From contig NZ_JAMXLV010000024.1 of assembly GCF_024054535.1 (NCBI RefSeq), positions 104,202-168,201 on the forward strand: a DNA stretch of 64,000 bases, given 5' to 3'. Numbering within the stretch: the stretch's first letter is position 1; each line of letters begins with the position of its first letter. The translations under genes were made by a program, and so were the position numbers. The DNA comes from Thermococcus alcaliphilus. GTDB lineage: Archaea > Methanobacteriota_B > Thermococci > Thermococcales > Thermococcaceae. Of the stretch, positions 54,930 through 63,893 are shown piece by piece. The notes beneath the pieces are model-generated. The model saw only the letters and a list, made by a program, of their open reading frames with translations, was not told the origin of the DNA and ran no database searches.

Positions 54930-55865
54930 TCACCTCAAATAAGCGTTAATTGCCTCCAAAGCTTCCTCAATTTTACCCCTTTCACAGATGCATCCTAGAA
55001 CCTCTCTCTTGCCTCCCGCATTGAATCCTCTTTCTTTTAACCGGGAAATTATCTCCCCCATGTTGATTTCCTTAGCTTTCTTGGAGGAGACCCTGAAGTA
55101 AATCTGGGCTTTTCCGTGGAAGTTTTTATTAACAACTAGAGCCCCTTCATAGCCAAGCTCCCAAACAGCTTTCCTAGCAACTTTGGATATTATGTTGAAC
55201 GGGCTCTCAAAGTCTATGAGGGCAATTTCTTCCCTCATTTCCACATTTGAGAGAGCATCCTCGATGGCTTTCCTTATATCCTCGGCTTTTCTGATCCACG
55301 GCTCATATTCTAGAAGTTCCCTTACGGGGTTTTCAAGGAGAACTTTAACTGCTTTTTCCACCCCTCCCCTATCCATTGCAATGTAGTTTGAGTCTATGAG
55401 TTCCACTATCCTCAGCGCTTCTTCCTTTGTTAGGCCCTCTTCTTTCAAAAGCTCCCAAACTTTGGGAATTTCAAAAGCCCTCTCTCCTATGTCTCCAATG
55501 ACACCCAAAGCACTCCAGGCGTTCCAGATGTTGAAATGCTCCGAAACAACAAAAGATGCTGAAGGAGCATCTTTTCCCTCAAAAATCGGGTTTATCTGCT
55601 TCACCTTGGGGTTTTTTATCCTTGGCTGAATGTGATGATCTATGAAGAAAACCTCTTTCTCAATTCTCTCAACCTCGTGGGAGAGATTTAGATCCAGAAC
55701 GTAAACCTTCTCAGCTTCTTCAATTTCCTTCTTAACCCTCTCATCAAAGCGGAACTCCCCGATTGGAGGACTAACGTTCCTGAAATCATTTAACCCAAGA
55801 GCTTTAACAAGCAGGGCAGACGAAGTTATCCCGTCGGTGTCCCAGTGATGGATTATCAGATGCAC
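54930..55865 (-). CDS. DHH/DHHA1 phosphoesterase
   Basis: 311 residues. HHWDTDGITSSALLVKAL, VLDLNLS and IDHHIQP are the DHH metal sites; the C-terminal AGGKREVLGCI is DHHA1. Relatives degrade nanoRNA or 3'-phosphoadenosine-5'-phosphate (pAp), the by-product of sulfotransferases. In a PAPS-making operon, pAp removal is the attractive role, still inference. The start is GTG 55865 with GGTGG upstream. Confidence 0.85.
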   Translation of the reverse strand: MHLIIHHWDTDGITSSALLVKALGLNDFRNVSPPIGEFRFDERVKKEIEEAEKVYVLDLNLSHEVERIEKEVFFIDHHIQPRIKNPKVKQINPIFEGKDAPSASFVVSEHFNIWNAWSALGVIGDIGERAFEIPKVWELLKEEGLTKEEALRIVELIDSNYIAMDRGGVEKAVKVLLENPVRELLEYEPWIRKAEDIRKAIEDALSNVEMREEIALIDFESPFNIISKVARKAVWELGYEGALVVNKNFHGKAQIYFRVSSKKAKEINMGEIISRLKERGFNAGGKREVLGCICERGKIEEALEAINAYLR

Positions 55866-55867
55866 CT

Positions 55868-55942
55868 TTAACCACCGCTCTTATTTAACACCGCTTCTAC
55901 CTGATTAAATGCATTAACAGACATAGAGGTGTTAATGATCAT
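55868..55942 (-). pseudogene. VapC-type PIN toxin remnant (24 codons)
   Basis: Starting at an ATGA overlap with the antitoxin stop, the frame reads [14 protein letters not shown] and stops at codon 25. This resembles the first strand of VapC (MIIVDTSVxVNAF) with the first Asp changed to Asn. The rest of the toxin is gone; the DHH start follows three bases later. Confidence 0.5.
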
Positions 55943-56118
55943 CTCCGCTCCTCCACAAACTCTTGTAGAGCGTCCTTCTCGACTTTTCTACTAAAGCTCT
56001 CTATTACATCGGCTATTCCTATCTTGACTATTACCCTTCCGTGGGTGCCCTCCTTAAGTTTCACTTTTTTGAGAGGTTTAAACACTCCCTTTTCATAAAC
56101 CACTTCGATTTCTTCCAT
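55939..56118 (-). CDS. AF2212/DUF104-family VapB-type antitoxin (orphan)
   Basis: 59 residues: [20 protein letters not shown] then [13 protein letters not shown], the DUF104 pattern of small antitoxins that pair with PIN toxins in archaea. GAGGAGTT-type ribosome sequence precedes the ATG. The usual vapC is reduced to 24 codons downstream. It lies 48 bases after sat, inside the sulfate operon. Confidence 0.75.
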   Translation of the reverse strand: MEEIEVVYEKGVFKPLKKVKLKEGTHGRVIVKIGIADVIESFSRKVEKDALQEFVEERR

Positions 56119-56166
56119 AACTCCTCACTACTAAAAAATTGTAAAACAAGAAATATAACATTTTGC

Positions 56167-57306
56167 TCACCCCACAAACGGGTTCTCGAAGCTCCTGATG
56201 ACCTCAAAGACCTCTGGTCTCATCATGTATTCTGGTGGTTGCTCTCCAGCCATTATCATCTTCCTGAGCTTCGTTCCGCTTATCTTCACGTGGAACTCCC
56301 CATCATGCGGGCATATCTTTGCGTTGACCATTCCTCCGCACTTTTTGCAATAGAAGGACTCCCTTATGAACATCGGGGTTATGCCCAAGTCTGGAAACTC
56401 ATCGAAGAGCTCCCATGCTTCATACGGCCCATAATAGTCGCCAACACCCGCATGATCTCTTCCGACTATGAAGTGAGTCGCTCCAAAGTTCTTCCTCATA
56501 ATAGCGTGGTGGATAGCTTCCCTTGGTCCTGCATAGCGCATCTCATACCTTACCGTGGCTAAAGTGGCTGCATCCTTTGGATAATAGTGCTTAAAGAGCA
56601 CTTCGTAAGCTCTAATTATAACTTCATCCTTGTAGTCCCCCTTCTTCTTCCTCCCGAGGACAGGATTTATAAAGAGTCCATCAACGAAAGTTAAAGCGGC
56701 TTTCTGAACATATTCATGTCCGAGATGGGGAACGTTCCTCGTCTGGAATGCAACTACTGTCTTCCATCCTCTCTCCTTGAAGAGAACCCTCGTCTCAACA
56801 GGTCTTAGGGTGTATTTGGCAAACGGGTTTGGAAGCTCATTCAAAAGCTCGATCTCGCCGCCAATTAGGTAATTTCCCATCGAATAAACCCTTGCAACTC
56901 CCGGATGAGTGAGATCTGTAGTTTTGAAAACTTTTTGGGCGAATTCTTTCTTATCATAGGTATAGATTTCCTCAACATGCATTCTCGCTATGGGCAAATT
57001 TTCATAGTAGAGAAGAATGGCATCTCCTTCTTCAAAGCTTGGCTCATTAACATCCAGAACTATGGGAATTGTCCAGGGAGTATCATCACTCAGCCTCATA
57101 TGGTCTAAAACGCTTTCAAAATCATCTCTCGTCAGAAAGCCCTTGAGTGGGGAATAAACTCCATGAGCAATGTTTTCTAAGTCGATAGCCCTTCCGTGGT
57201 CGATTTTGGCACTCGGATACTCGTGCTGCTCGCTGAGAATCCTCTCCCTCGTTTTCGGGGCGGCTATTCTTCTAACCAGCTTCCCTCCGTGTGGCTTGGA
57301 AACCAT
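56167..57306 (-). CDS. sat: Sulfate adenylyltransferase (ATP sulfurylase)
   Basis: 379 residues. The nucleotide site is complete: FQTRNVPHLGHEYVQK and FIVGRDHAGVGDYYGPY. A zinc-binding stretch FYCKKCGGMVNAKICPH near 320 is typical of the archaeal form. It turns sulfate and ATP into APS, which CysC then phosphorylates. No APS reductase or sulfite reductase is nearby, arguing for PAPS formation and not sulfate reduction. ATG 57306 follows GGTGAT. Confidence 0.95.
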   Translation of the reverse strand: MVSKPHGGKLVRRIAAPKTRERILSEQHEYPSAKIDHGRAIDLENIAHGVYSPLKGFLTRDDFESVLDHMRLSDDTPWTIPIVLDVNEPSFEEGDAILLYYENLPIARMHVEEIYTYDKKEFAQKVFKTTDLTHPGVARVYSMGNYLIGGEIELLNELPNPFAKYTLRPVETRVLFKERGWKTVVAFQTRNVPHLGHEYVQKAALTFVDGLFINPVLGRKKKGDYKDEVIIRAYEVLFKHYYPKDAATLATVRYEMRYAGPREAIHHAIMRKNFGATHFIVGRDHAGVGDYYGPYEAWELFDEFPDLGITPMFIRESFYCKKCGGMVNAKICPHDGEFHVKISGTKLRKMIMAGEQPPEYMMRPEVFEVIRSFENPFVG

Positions 57307-57327
57307 TGCTATCACCTAAAAATGAAA

Positions 57328-57555
57328 TCAGTCGAGGTAACCCAAAGCCCTGAGCCTCTCCTTGACTTTCTCCTCTTCTTCCTCGCTGAAGACCTCCTCC
57401 TTCTCCTCTTCCTCAAGGCTTGCGAGGACTTCTCTCAGGACATATGTAACGTAGTCAGAAACTGAGGTAAAGCCGGTGCCCTCAATTCTCTTCTTTATCT
57501 TGTCATAGAGGGGCTTTGGTATTGAAACAGTTGTGTATTTCCTCTCCTCATCCAT
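57328..57555 (-). CDS. Ribbon-helix-helix regulator heading the sulfate operon
   Basis: 75 residues: KYTTVSIPKPLYDKIKKRIE (ribbon and first helix), FTSVSDYVTYVLREVLASLE (second helix), then an acidic tail. Likely dimeric DNA-binding repressor. ATG 57555 follows GGAGGTG. Three ATTTAAT repeats spaced ten bases apart lie immediately upstream and are good candidates for its own operator. sat follows 21 bases downstream. Confidence 0.8.
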   Translation of the reverse strand: MDEERKYTTVSIPKPLYDKIKKRIEGTGFTSVSDYVTYVLREVLASLEEEEKEEVFSEEEEEKVKERLRALGYLD

Positions 57556-57570
57556 CACAAACACCTCCAA

Positions 57571-57602
57571 ATTTAATGATATTTAATTGCATTTAATTAA
57601 AT
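57571..57602. promoter_or_regulatory. Candidate RHH operator: three ATTTAAT repeats at 10-bp period
   Basis: ATTTAAT begins at 57571, 57581 and 57591; the last is part of the palindrome ATTTAATTAAAT. They lie between the RHH start codon and a minus-strand TATA-like CATTTATAAG (57613-57622), about where transcription should begin. RHH proteins commonly bind such helically phased repeats. Confidence 0.5.
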
Positions 57603-57917
57603 CTCATTAAGGCTTATAAATGTTTCTCAATGTCGAGGGGTTATATTATGCATTCTTTTATACTGGATTATCTGCTGTTGCAGTATTTTTCAAGATAACA
57701 TACTTGGATCAATGTCCAATTCCCAAATAAAGTCACTAAATTGTCCAACTTGCTTGTGATTTACGTTTTTCTCCTGAAAAGTCTCCCCGCTCAGATCAGG
57801 AGCGAGCAGTAAGCAAACCTAGACATGTTTAGCCTGTGATCTTATTTTTTGTAAAATAATTTTGGATATAACCTCAAACTAAAATTTGATCTAAATAAAA
57901 TTTATCAAACAACAATC

Positions 57918-57926
57918 TTTATATAC
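57918..57926 (+). promoter_or_regulatory. TATA box of the structured RNA candidate
   Basis: TTTATATAC, centred about 25 bases before 57947, where the closing helix of the RNA candidate begins. The spacing agrees with archaeal transcription starts. Confidence 0.6.
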
Positions 57927-57946
57927 TTCAAGAACAACTATATATT

Positions 57947-58134
57947 GAGGGGTACTGTGTGAGAAGGGACCGAAGCGAAAGCTTCACCCTGATCCAGAGT
58001 TCATATCTAACCATGAACCAAGCAACTTGCCCAGAGTTGTGAGGTTTATGGGTGAAGATATGAGCCCTGCCTCAGAGCGAAACTTCACTGAGGCCTCCGG
58101 ATCATACAGTGCCCCTCACTCTCGTTATGAGGGG
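57947..58134 (+). ncRNA. Structured RNA candidate, unassigned
   Basis: About 170-190 bases with markedly higher G+C than the flanks. Bases 57947-57962 pair with 58102-58117 in an uninterrupted 16-bp helix (two G-U pairs). Inside are hairpins GAAGC-GAAA-GCTTC (57972-57985), GTTCAT/ATGAAC (57999-58018), CAACT/AGTTG (58023-58039) and GCCTCAG/CTGAGGC (58069-58094). CTTCACCC (57982) can also pair with GGGTGAAG (58050). A last stem CCCCTCA/TGAGGGG (58111-58134) overlaps the closing helix and could act as a 3'-end signal. A TATA box is correctly placed. It lacks RNase P and SRP RNA landmarks and is not a simple H/ACA form; I cannot name it. The rest of 57623-58234 holds nothing else clear. Confidence 0.7.
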
Positions 58135-58234
58135 TGAAAATTAACGCTTGTTTCTACTCAAGCCTAAGGGGTTTACTCAATATGGTAACTTCTCCACTAG
58201 TGGTGAATAAAATAGTAAGGTATAATCAACGAAC

Positions 58235-59578
58235 TTAAGCTCTCCCAACCCTTAAATAGACAAAGCCCAGTTTTTCAGCAGTTGTGGGTTCTAGGACGTT
58301 TCTTCCATCAACTATAACTTTGTTCCTCGCTTCTTTTGCAATCTTTTCTAGATCTAAGTTCCTAAACTCCTTGTGATCTGTAGTGATAACTATGGCATCA
58401 ATGTCTTTAAAGTCCTCTTTCCACTCAGCGCCAAAGCGCTCTGCATCTTCTTTGGTGCATAGAGGGTCATAAGCATAGACATTGGCGCCCCATTCTTTGA
58501 GCTCTCTGATTATTGGAATTGTCGGACTCTTTGTGAACTCCCTAACACCACCTCTGAAGGTCAGGCCAAGAACGAGAATATTGCTTCCTTTTAGCGGCTT
58601 TCCAACCTCATTGAGCCCCTTAATAGTGAGCTCAACAACATGGTGAGGCATCGAGTCATTGATCTCCCTAGCAGTCTTAATCAGCCTTGGATTCGTCTTT
58701 CTGGCGAGGTTGATAACGAACCAAGGGTAAATAGGAATGCAATGCCCACCAACCCCCGCTCCGGGCATGTGCAGGTGGCAGTAGGGCTGTGTATTTGCAG
58801 CCTGGAAAACCTCAAGGGCGTCAAGCCCGTGCTCTTCACACCATAAGGCGAGCTCATTTGCGAGGGCTATGTTGACATCTCTGTAAACTCCCTCAAAGAC
58901 CTTTACGGCTTCAGCAGCTTTAATAGAGCTCATGGGAATGACGCCTTTTCTGTTTATTGTTTCATATATCCCAATAACTGCTTCAAGAGTCTTCTCGTCA
59001 TTGGCTCCTACGATCTTTGGATACTGACCTGTGATATCTCTGATTGCTGTTCCGGTCATTGTTCTCTCGGGTGCATGGGCTAAACCAAATTCTCCAAGCT
59101 TAAGCCCGCTCTTCTCAAGGATTGGGACTAGACTTTCAGTGGTTCCGGGAGGCATAGTTGCTTCGGTGATAACGATGTCACCCTTCTCCAAGCCTTGGGC
59201 AATTTTATAGGCAACGTCATAAACGGGATCAAGCTTCAAGTTTCCTCTTTCGTCTGTTAGCGTTGGAACTAAAATAACCATTACATCTGCTTGCTTGGCA
59301 GCCTCAACGCCGTCCGTAGTTGCCCTTAACCTTCCGGCCTCGACATTTCTTTTCACAAGCTCATCCAGCCCGGGTTCTTCCTTTACGTGGTTCTCTCCTC
59401 TGTTTATCATTTCAACAACTCTCTCGTTTATGTCGACGCCTATGACCTTTGCCCCGTGATCTGCAAAAACAGCAGCTAGGGGGAGACCCATCTTGCCGAG
59501 CCCATAAACTGTTATCGTAACTTTGCCTTCTTTGAAAACCTGCTTTACTTCCTCTCTATTTAGGCCAAGGAGCTTCAT
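58235..59578 (-). CDS. UDP-N-acetylhexosamine 6-dehydrogenase (WecC/WbpA-like)
   Basis: 447 residues. NAD site VYGLGKMGLPLAAVFADHG, the mid-domain EATMPPGTTE, catalytic Cys in GAGVGGHCIPIYPWF near 277 and the C-terminal LVLGLTFRGGVREFTKSP. It oxidises a UDP-HexNAc at C6 to the uronic acid in two steps. Last gene of a four-gene set whose other members match WbpB, WbpE and WbpD; the substrate UDP-GlcNAc is inferred from that. Confidence 0.9.
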   Translation of the reverse strand: MKLLGLNREEVKQVFKEGKVTITVYGLGKMGLPLAAVFADHGAKVIGVDINERVVEMINRGENHVKEEPGLDELVKRNVEAGRLRATTDGVEAAKQADVMVILVPTLTDERGNLKLDPVYDVAYKIAQGLEKGDIVITEATMPPGTTESLVPILEKSGLKLGEFGLAHAPERTMTGTAIRDITGQYPKIVGANDEKTLEAVIGIYETINRKGVIPMSSIKAAEAVKVFEGVYRDVNIALANELALWCEEHGLDALEVFQAANTQPYCHLHMPGAGVGGHCIPIYPWFVINLARKTNPRLIKTAREINDSMPHHVVELTIKGLNEVGKPLKGSNILVLGLTFRGGVREFTKSPTIPIIRELKEWGANVYAYDPLCTKEDAERFGAEWKEDFKDIDAIVITTDHKEFRNLDLEKIAKEARNKVIVDGRNVLEPTTAEKLGFVYLRVGRA

Positions 59579-59582
59579 GTTC

Positions 59583-60530
59583 TCACCCCAGTTTTACTAC
59601 TTCATTTTTTGTCGCACTTTCGAGGGCCTTAACAGCAACTTCCAAAGCGTGTAGCCCTTCTTCTCCACCGACCAACGGCTTTTTGCCCTTTTTGACACAC
59701 TCAATGAAATGCTCAATCTCAATCCTGAGGGGCTCTCCCCTTTGTATCTTAGCATCATGCACCCATTTCTCGTCATAGATTGTCAGAGTCTGGTTTATGT
59801 AGTCGAGATATGCTATTCCTTCAGTTCCAACAACGTTCAGTGTTCTCGTCTTGTGGGGGGTCAGTCTGTTGGTTTCGATAACTCCATCAATGCCGTTTTT
59901 GAAGCCGAGAAGAATAAGAGCGTAATCCTCAACTTTTGCGGGGTGCTTCACGTTTCTTGCCTTTGCATAAACTTCTTTTACTCGTGAATCTGCCAGAAAA
60001 CTCATTATATCTATGTCGTGAACTGCCAGATCGATTATAACTCCAACATCAGCTATTCTAACGACCATTGGGCCTACCCTTTTAGCATTCATCGTAACTA
60101 TTTCTCCGAGCATTCCTTGGGATATTGTCTCCTTCAGCTTCAGTACCGCTGGGTTGAACCTCTCTACGTGCCCTACCATTAGGACAATGCCCTTGTTTTT
60201 AGCTGCTTTAATAATCTCTTCGGCACTCTCAATGCTCTCCGCAATTGGCTTCTCAACTAGAACATGAACCCCATTTTCAATGAACTCTAAGGCGACTTGT
60301 TTGTGAAGGAAAGTTGGAACAGCAATGCTGACTGCATCAACTTCTTTTATAAGCTCTCTGTAGTCTGCAAAAGCCCTCGTCTTGAACTTCTCTGCAACCT
60401 CCTTGGCTCTTTCAAAATTTGCATCTGCCACTCCAATTAACTCGACTTTGCCTTCTTTTGCCAGTTCTGAGTAAATCCTAGCATGATGAAAGCCCATGTT
60501 GCCAACTCCAACAACTCCAATGCGAAGCAT
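59583..60530 (-). CDS. Gfo/Idh/MocA oxidoreductase (WbpB-like)
   Basis: 315 residues. Rossmann [24 protein letters not shown] start ([12 protein letters not shown]), the EKP motif [13 protein letters not shown] and a C-terminal substrate domain with [12 protein letters not shown]. In the predicted pathway it oxidises C3 of the UDP-sugar. ATG 60530 follows GGTGATG. It lies four bases before the dehydrogenase. Confidence 0.88.
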   Translation of the reverse strand: MLRIGVVGVGNMGFHHARIYSELAKEGKVELIGVADANFERAKEVAEKFKTRAFADYRELIKEVDAVSIAVPTFLHKQVALEFIENGVHVLVEKPIAESIESAEEIIKAAKNKGIVLMVGHVERFNPAVLKLKETISQGMLGEIVTMNAKRVGPMVVRIADVGVIIDLAVHDIDIMSFLADSRVKEVYAKARNVKHPAKVEDYALILLGFKNGIDGVIETNRLTPHKTRTLNVVGTEGIAYLDYINQTLTIYDEKWVHDAKIQRGEPLRIEIEHFIECVKKGKKPLVGGEEGLHALEVAVKALESATKNEVVKLG

Positions 60531-60539
60531 TTGCATCAC

Positions 60540-61643
60540 CTAACTTGAAAGCTCTTTGAGAGTCTTGATTATATATTCAATATCTCCCCTGCTAACGGCA
60601 GGATGCACTGGAAGGCTTAGTACTCTCTTTGAAGCGTCTATGGCGTTGGGGCAGATGTCCTTTGGATAACCGAGCTTTTGGTATAGTGGCTGGTGGTGGA
60701 CTGGAATTGGGTAATGAACAGCTGTTCCAATGCCCCTCTCCCTTAGTTTTGCCATAAGCTCATCCCTGCTCATCGGGAACTCATCCTCAACTCTAATCAC
60801 ATATTGGTGGAAGACGTGTTTAACTCTACTATCAACGTAAGGTGGAGTTAAGCCGTCTATCTTGCTTATTCCCTCGCTTAAAAGCTTAGCGTTTTCGATG
60901 CGCTTGGTGTTCCACTCGTCGAGCTTTTTGAGCTGAACTCTTCCAATGGCAGCAGCTATATTCGTCATCCTCAAGTTGTAGCCGAGCTCAACATGGAGGT
61001 ATTTTTCTGCCTGCCCGTGGTTTCTTATCAAATCTGCCCTTTTGGCTAGTTCATCGTCGTTAGTTACGACCATTCCACCTTCGCCGGTGGTCATGTTCTT
61101 AGTTGGATAGAAGCTGAAAGCAGCGATATCTCCAAAGGTTCCCACCTTTTGGCCCTTAAATTCCGCTCCATGGGCCTGTGCACAATCTTCAACAAGATAA
61201 AGCTTGTAATCCTCAGCTATTTCTTTGAAGGCCTCCATATCCGCTGGCTGGCCGTAGAGGTGGACGACTATTATCGCCTTTGTTTTGTTGGTAATCTTCT
61301 CAAGAACGTCGTTTGGGTCGAGGTTGAACGTCTTTGGGTCAATGTCAGCAAAGACGGGCTTTGCTCCCTGGAAGAGAATTGAATTTGCAGAGGCTATAAA
61401 AGTGAAAGGTGTTGTTATTACTTCATCACCGGGGCCTATTTTGAGAGCCTTTAACGCGACATCCAAAGCAGCAGTGCCATTGGAGACAGCTATTCCATGC
61501 TTAGCTCCCAAATACTCTGCAAACTCTTTCTCAAAGGCCTCAACTTCTTTGCCGTGGGCAAGCATTCCACTCTTGAGGACATTAACAACGGCCTCTATTT
61601 CTTCGTCTCCGATTAAGGGCTTAGCAATTGGTATGTTCCTCAT
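60540..61643 (-). CDS. DegT/DnrJ/EryC1 aminotransferase (WbpE-like)
   Basis: 367 residues. PLP features: SNGTAALDVALKALKIGPGD, VEDCAQAHGAEFKG and the catalytic lysine in AFSFYPTKNMTTGEGG. It would aminate the 3-keto sugar using glutamate. Ten bases upstream of the oxidoreductase start. Confidence 0.92.
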   Translation of the reverse strand: MRNIPIAKPLIGDEEIEAVVNVLKSGMLAHGKEVEAFEKEFAEYLGAKHGIAVSNGTAALDVALKALKIGPGDEVITTPFTFIASANSILFQGAKPVFADIDPKTFNLDPNDVLEKITNKTKAIIVVHLYGQPADMEAFKEIAEDYKLYLVEDCAQAHGAEFKGQKVGTFGDIAAFSFYPTKNMTTGEGGMVVTNDDELAKRADLIRNHGQAEKYLHVELGYNLRMTNIAAAIGRVQLKKLDEWNTKRIENAKLLSEGISKIDGLTPPYVDSRVKHVFHQYVIRVEDEFPMSRDELMAKLRERGIGTAVHYPIPVHHQPLYQKLGYPKDICPNAIDASKRVLSLPVHPAVSRGDIEYIIKTLKELSS

Positions 61644-61653
61644 TTTTATCGCC

Positions 61654-62259
61654 TCACAGATTTTTTTCCCTTAGGTACCTTTCATAATCTTCCTTTCTAA
61701 TTTTAACTTCCTTTCCGCAGTGAGAACACTTGAAAATAATATTGGTTTTATCTTCACCAATTTTCTCCTTTAAGGGCCTCCCGCAGTAGCAGACAAAGCC
61801 TCTTAGCCTTGCCGGGTTTCCAAAAACTAGCCCGAAGGGCGGTACGTCTTTTGTGACAACGGCTCCAGCCCCGACCATTGCATATTCACCGATAGTAACA
61901 CCACAAACTATCGTTGCATGAGCTCCTATGCTTGCTCCTTTCTTAACTAATGTTGGCACGACTTCCCAGTCTTGGTTGAATGCTCTTGGATAAAGGTCGT
62001 TCGTAAACGTCATGTGTGGACCGAGGAAAACGTCATCCTCAACTTTAACTCCCCTGTAAACGCTTACTCCGTTTTGAATCTTCACGTTGTTGCCGATCTC
62101 AACATCAACATCGATGTAGACGTCTTTTCCAATGTTGCAGTTCTTGCCTATTTTCGCTCCTTTCCTTACGTGGGCAAAGTGCCATATCCTTGTTCCTTCC
62201 CCAATCTCTGCTCCTTCTTCAACAACAGCAGTTGGATGAACGAAATATTTTTGAGCCAT
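61654..62259 (-). CDS. Left-handed beta-helix N-acetyltransferase (WbpD-like) with zinc ribbon
   Basis: 201 residues. Hexapeptide repeats from about residue 10 to 150 ([34 protein letters not shown]) and the [11 protein letters not shown] end of the fold. The tail adds CYCG...CSHCGKEV, a possible zinc ribbon not needed for catalysis. It would acetylate the new 3-amino group to give a 2,3-diacetamido uronic acid. ATG 62259 follows GGTGTC. Confidence 0.88.
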   Translation of the reverse strand: MAQKYFVHPTAVVEEGAEIGEGTRIWHFAHVRKGAKIGKNCNIGKDVYIDVDVEIGNNVKIQNGVSVYRGVKVEDDVFLGPHMTFTNDLYPRAFNQDWEVVPTLVKKGASIGAHATIVCGVTIGEYAMVGAGAVVTKDVPPFGLVFGNPARLRGFVCYCGRPLKEKIGEDKTNIIFKCSHCGKEVKIRKEDYERYLREKNL

Positions 62260-62317
62260 TTGAGACACCAAGAATATATGAGGACACAACACCAATAAAA
62301 ATCTATTGGGTGAAATA

Positions 62318-63292
62318 ATGGAACTTCCCTTTGTGAGTGTTATAATCCCAGCATATAATGAAGAAAAATACATAGCCAAATGCCTAGAGGAATGGGTTAA
62401 TCAAGATTATCCCAAAAACAAGTATGAGATTTTAGTTTACGATGGTATGAGTACCGACAAGACAGCTGAAATAATCCAGGAATTCGAAAGAAACTATCCA
62501 AACCTTGTGTTCTATAGAAAAAACTCTAAAAGAAGGCAAGTTTACGCTTTTAATATGGGAATACGAGAGGCTAGGGGAGAATTTTTCATAATCTTTGGAG
62601 CTCATGCTTATCCTGAGAGGGACTTCTTGAAAAAGAGTATAGAAACATTCCTTGAAGTTAAGAAAAAGGAGCTAAGACTTGCGGGAGTGGGGGGAAAAAT
62701 TATCAAGCTCTTTGAAAACCGCCTTGCGAAGTTTATAGCCCTTATATACTCTTCTCCTCTAAGCGGTGCAAGCACTTTTTGGTACGAGGAAGAGCCTCAC
62801 TTTGCTACAACTGTTGCTTTTGCCCTCTATGATAAGGCTGTAGCCCAGGAGGTTGGCGGTTTTGATGAGGATATGCTCACTGGTAATGATTTCGAGTTCA
62901 ACCTTAGAATAAACAAGAGGGGTTACAAGCTCTTCTTTAATCCAGAGATTAAGAGTTATTACTTTGCTCGCTCTAGCTGGAAAGGCTTTTTAAAGCAGAG
63001 TTTCAACTATGGAGCTGTTAAAGGCGTCGCTATAAGGAAAGGCTATTTTTCATTGCTTTGGTTGTTTCCGTTCGGCTTCCTTGGATTCGAGATTCTTTTG
63101 CTCTTTGTCTCACAACTCCTCTGGTTGTTTGCACTTTACTGGGTGATACTTTTTGGAGAAGGAGTTAGATTAGCATACAAAACAAAAAACCCTGATGGAA
63201 TTTTTCTTCCGCTCCTTATGTTTATATTCCACAACCTTATAAGCTTTGGATTTATAGCTGGTTTGTTGTTCCACAAGAGAGCTTTCAGGTGA
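62318..63292 (+). CDS. GT2 glycosyltransferase with membrane tail
   Basis: 324 residues. GT-A motifs [29 protein letters not shown] and [20 protein letters not shown] (catalytic ED). Three hydrophobic segments close the protein. Resembles ExoA-type enzymes that extend lipid-linked glycans. ATG 62318 follows GGGTGAAAT. Divergent from the uronic-acid set, so the two likely act together. Confidence 0.88.
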   Translation: MELPFVSVIIPAYNEEKYIAKCLEEWVNQDYPKNKYEILVYDGMSTDKTAEIIQEFERNYPNLVFYRKNSKRRQVYAFNMGIREARGEFFIIFGAHAYPERDFLKKSIETFLEVKKKELRLAGVGGKIIKLFENRLAKFIALIYSSPLSGASTFWYEEEPHFATTVAFALYDKAVAQEVGGFDEDMLTGNDFEFNLRINKRGYKLFFNPEIKSYYFARSSWKGFLKQSFNYGAVKGVAIRKGYFSLLWLFPFGFLGFEILLLFVSQLLWLFALYWVILFGEGVRLAYKTKNPDGIFLPLLMFIFHNLISFGFIAGLLFHKRAFR

Positions 63293-63296
63293 GAGA

Positions 63297-63893
63297 ATGA
63301 AGATTGTAATGACAGTAAGCAACCCATTTAAGCCAGACCCTAGAGTTTACAAGGAGGCAAAAAGCCTAGTTAGGGCTGGACATAATGTTTATGTTATTGC
63401 ATGGGATAGGGAGGGTAAGTATCCAAAGAGCGAGACTATTGATGGAATAAATGTTCTCCGCATCGGCCCGAAAGCTAGCTATGGTTACAGGATGGTTGTT
63501 GGTCTTCCAGTTTTTTACCTGAATGCTCTAAGAATTATTTTACGATTAAAGCCAGATGTTGTTCACACTCATGATTTTGACACTGCTATTTTGGGATTTG
63601 CTCTAAAGCTCCTTAAAGGGACAATGTGGGTCTATGATATTCATGATCTTTACTTCACATTTTTTTCAATGGAAACTGAAAAAGAGACATTTTTTGGAAA
63701 AATCGTTAAAGTGTTTGATCTTTTCTTTGCCAAATATGCTACCAGTGTAATAGTAGCTACTGAATCAATTGGGGGAAAATCTGAAGGCCTACGCGAATAT
63801 TACATTAGAGGGGGTATTTCTCCGGATAAGATAACTACTATTTGGAATACTCCAGAAATAGGGGCGTGTTTAGTTTCACCCCCTGTTATTTAA
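63297..63893 (+). pseudogene. GT4 glycosyltransferase truncated by an insertion sequence
   Basis: About 188 codons of a normal GT4 N-terminal domain (TVSNPFKPDPRVYKEAKSLV, VHTHDFDTAILGFALK, VYDIHDLYF), reaching the linker TTIWNTPE. At about 63861 the sequence changes to an IS end and the frame stops ten codons later. The donor-binding half is missing here; it may continue beyond the IS outside the window. ATG 63297 follows GGTGAGAG, five bases after the GT2 gene. Confidence 0.8.

Noticed and set aside
57770..57825. Hairpin CTCCTGA/TCAGGAG near 57772 as another IS end or terminator
   Set aside because: Resemblance to the IS605-like ends is weak, and no gene ends nearby.
57947..58134. RNase P RNA, SRP RNA or H/ACA guide as identity of the structured RNA
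   Set aside because: Expected conserved motifs and sizes are missing; a 16-bp closing helix with several branches fits none of them.
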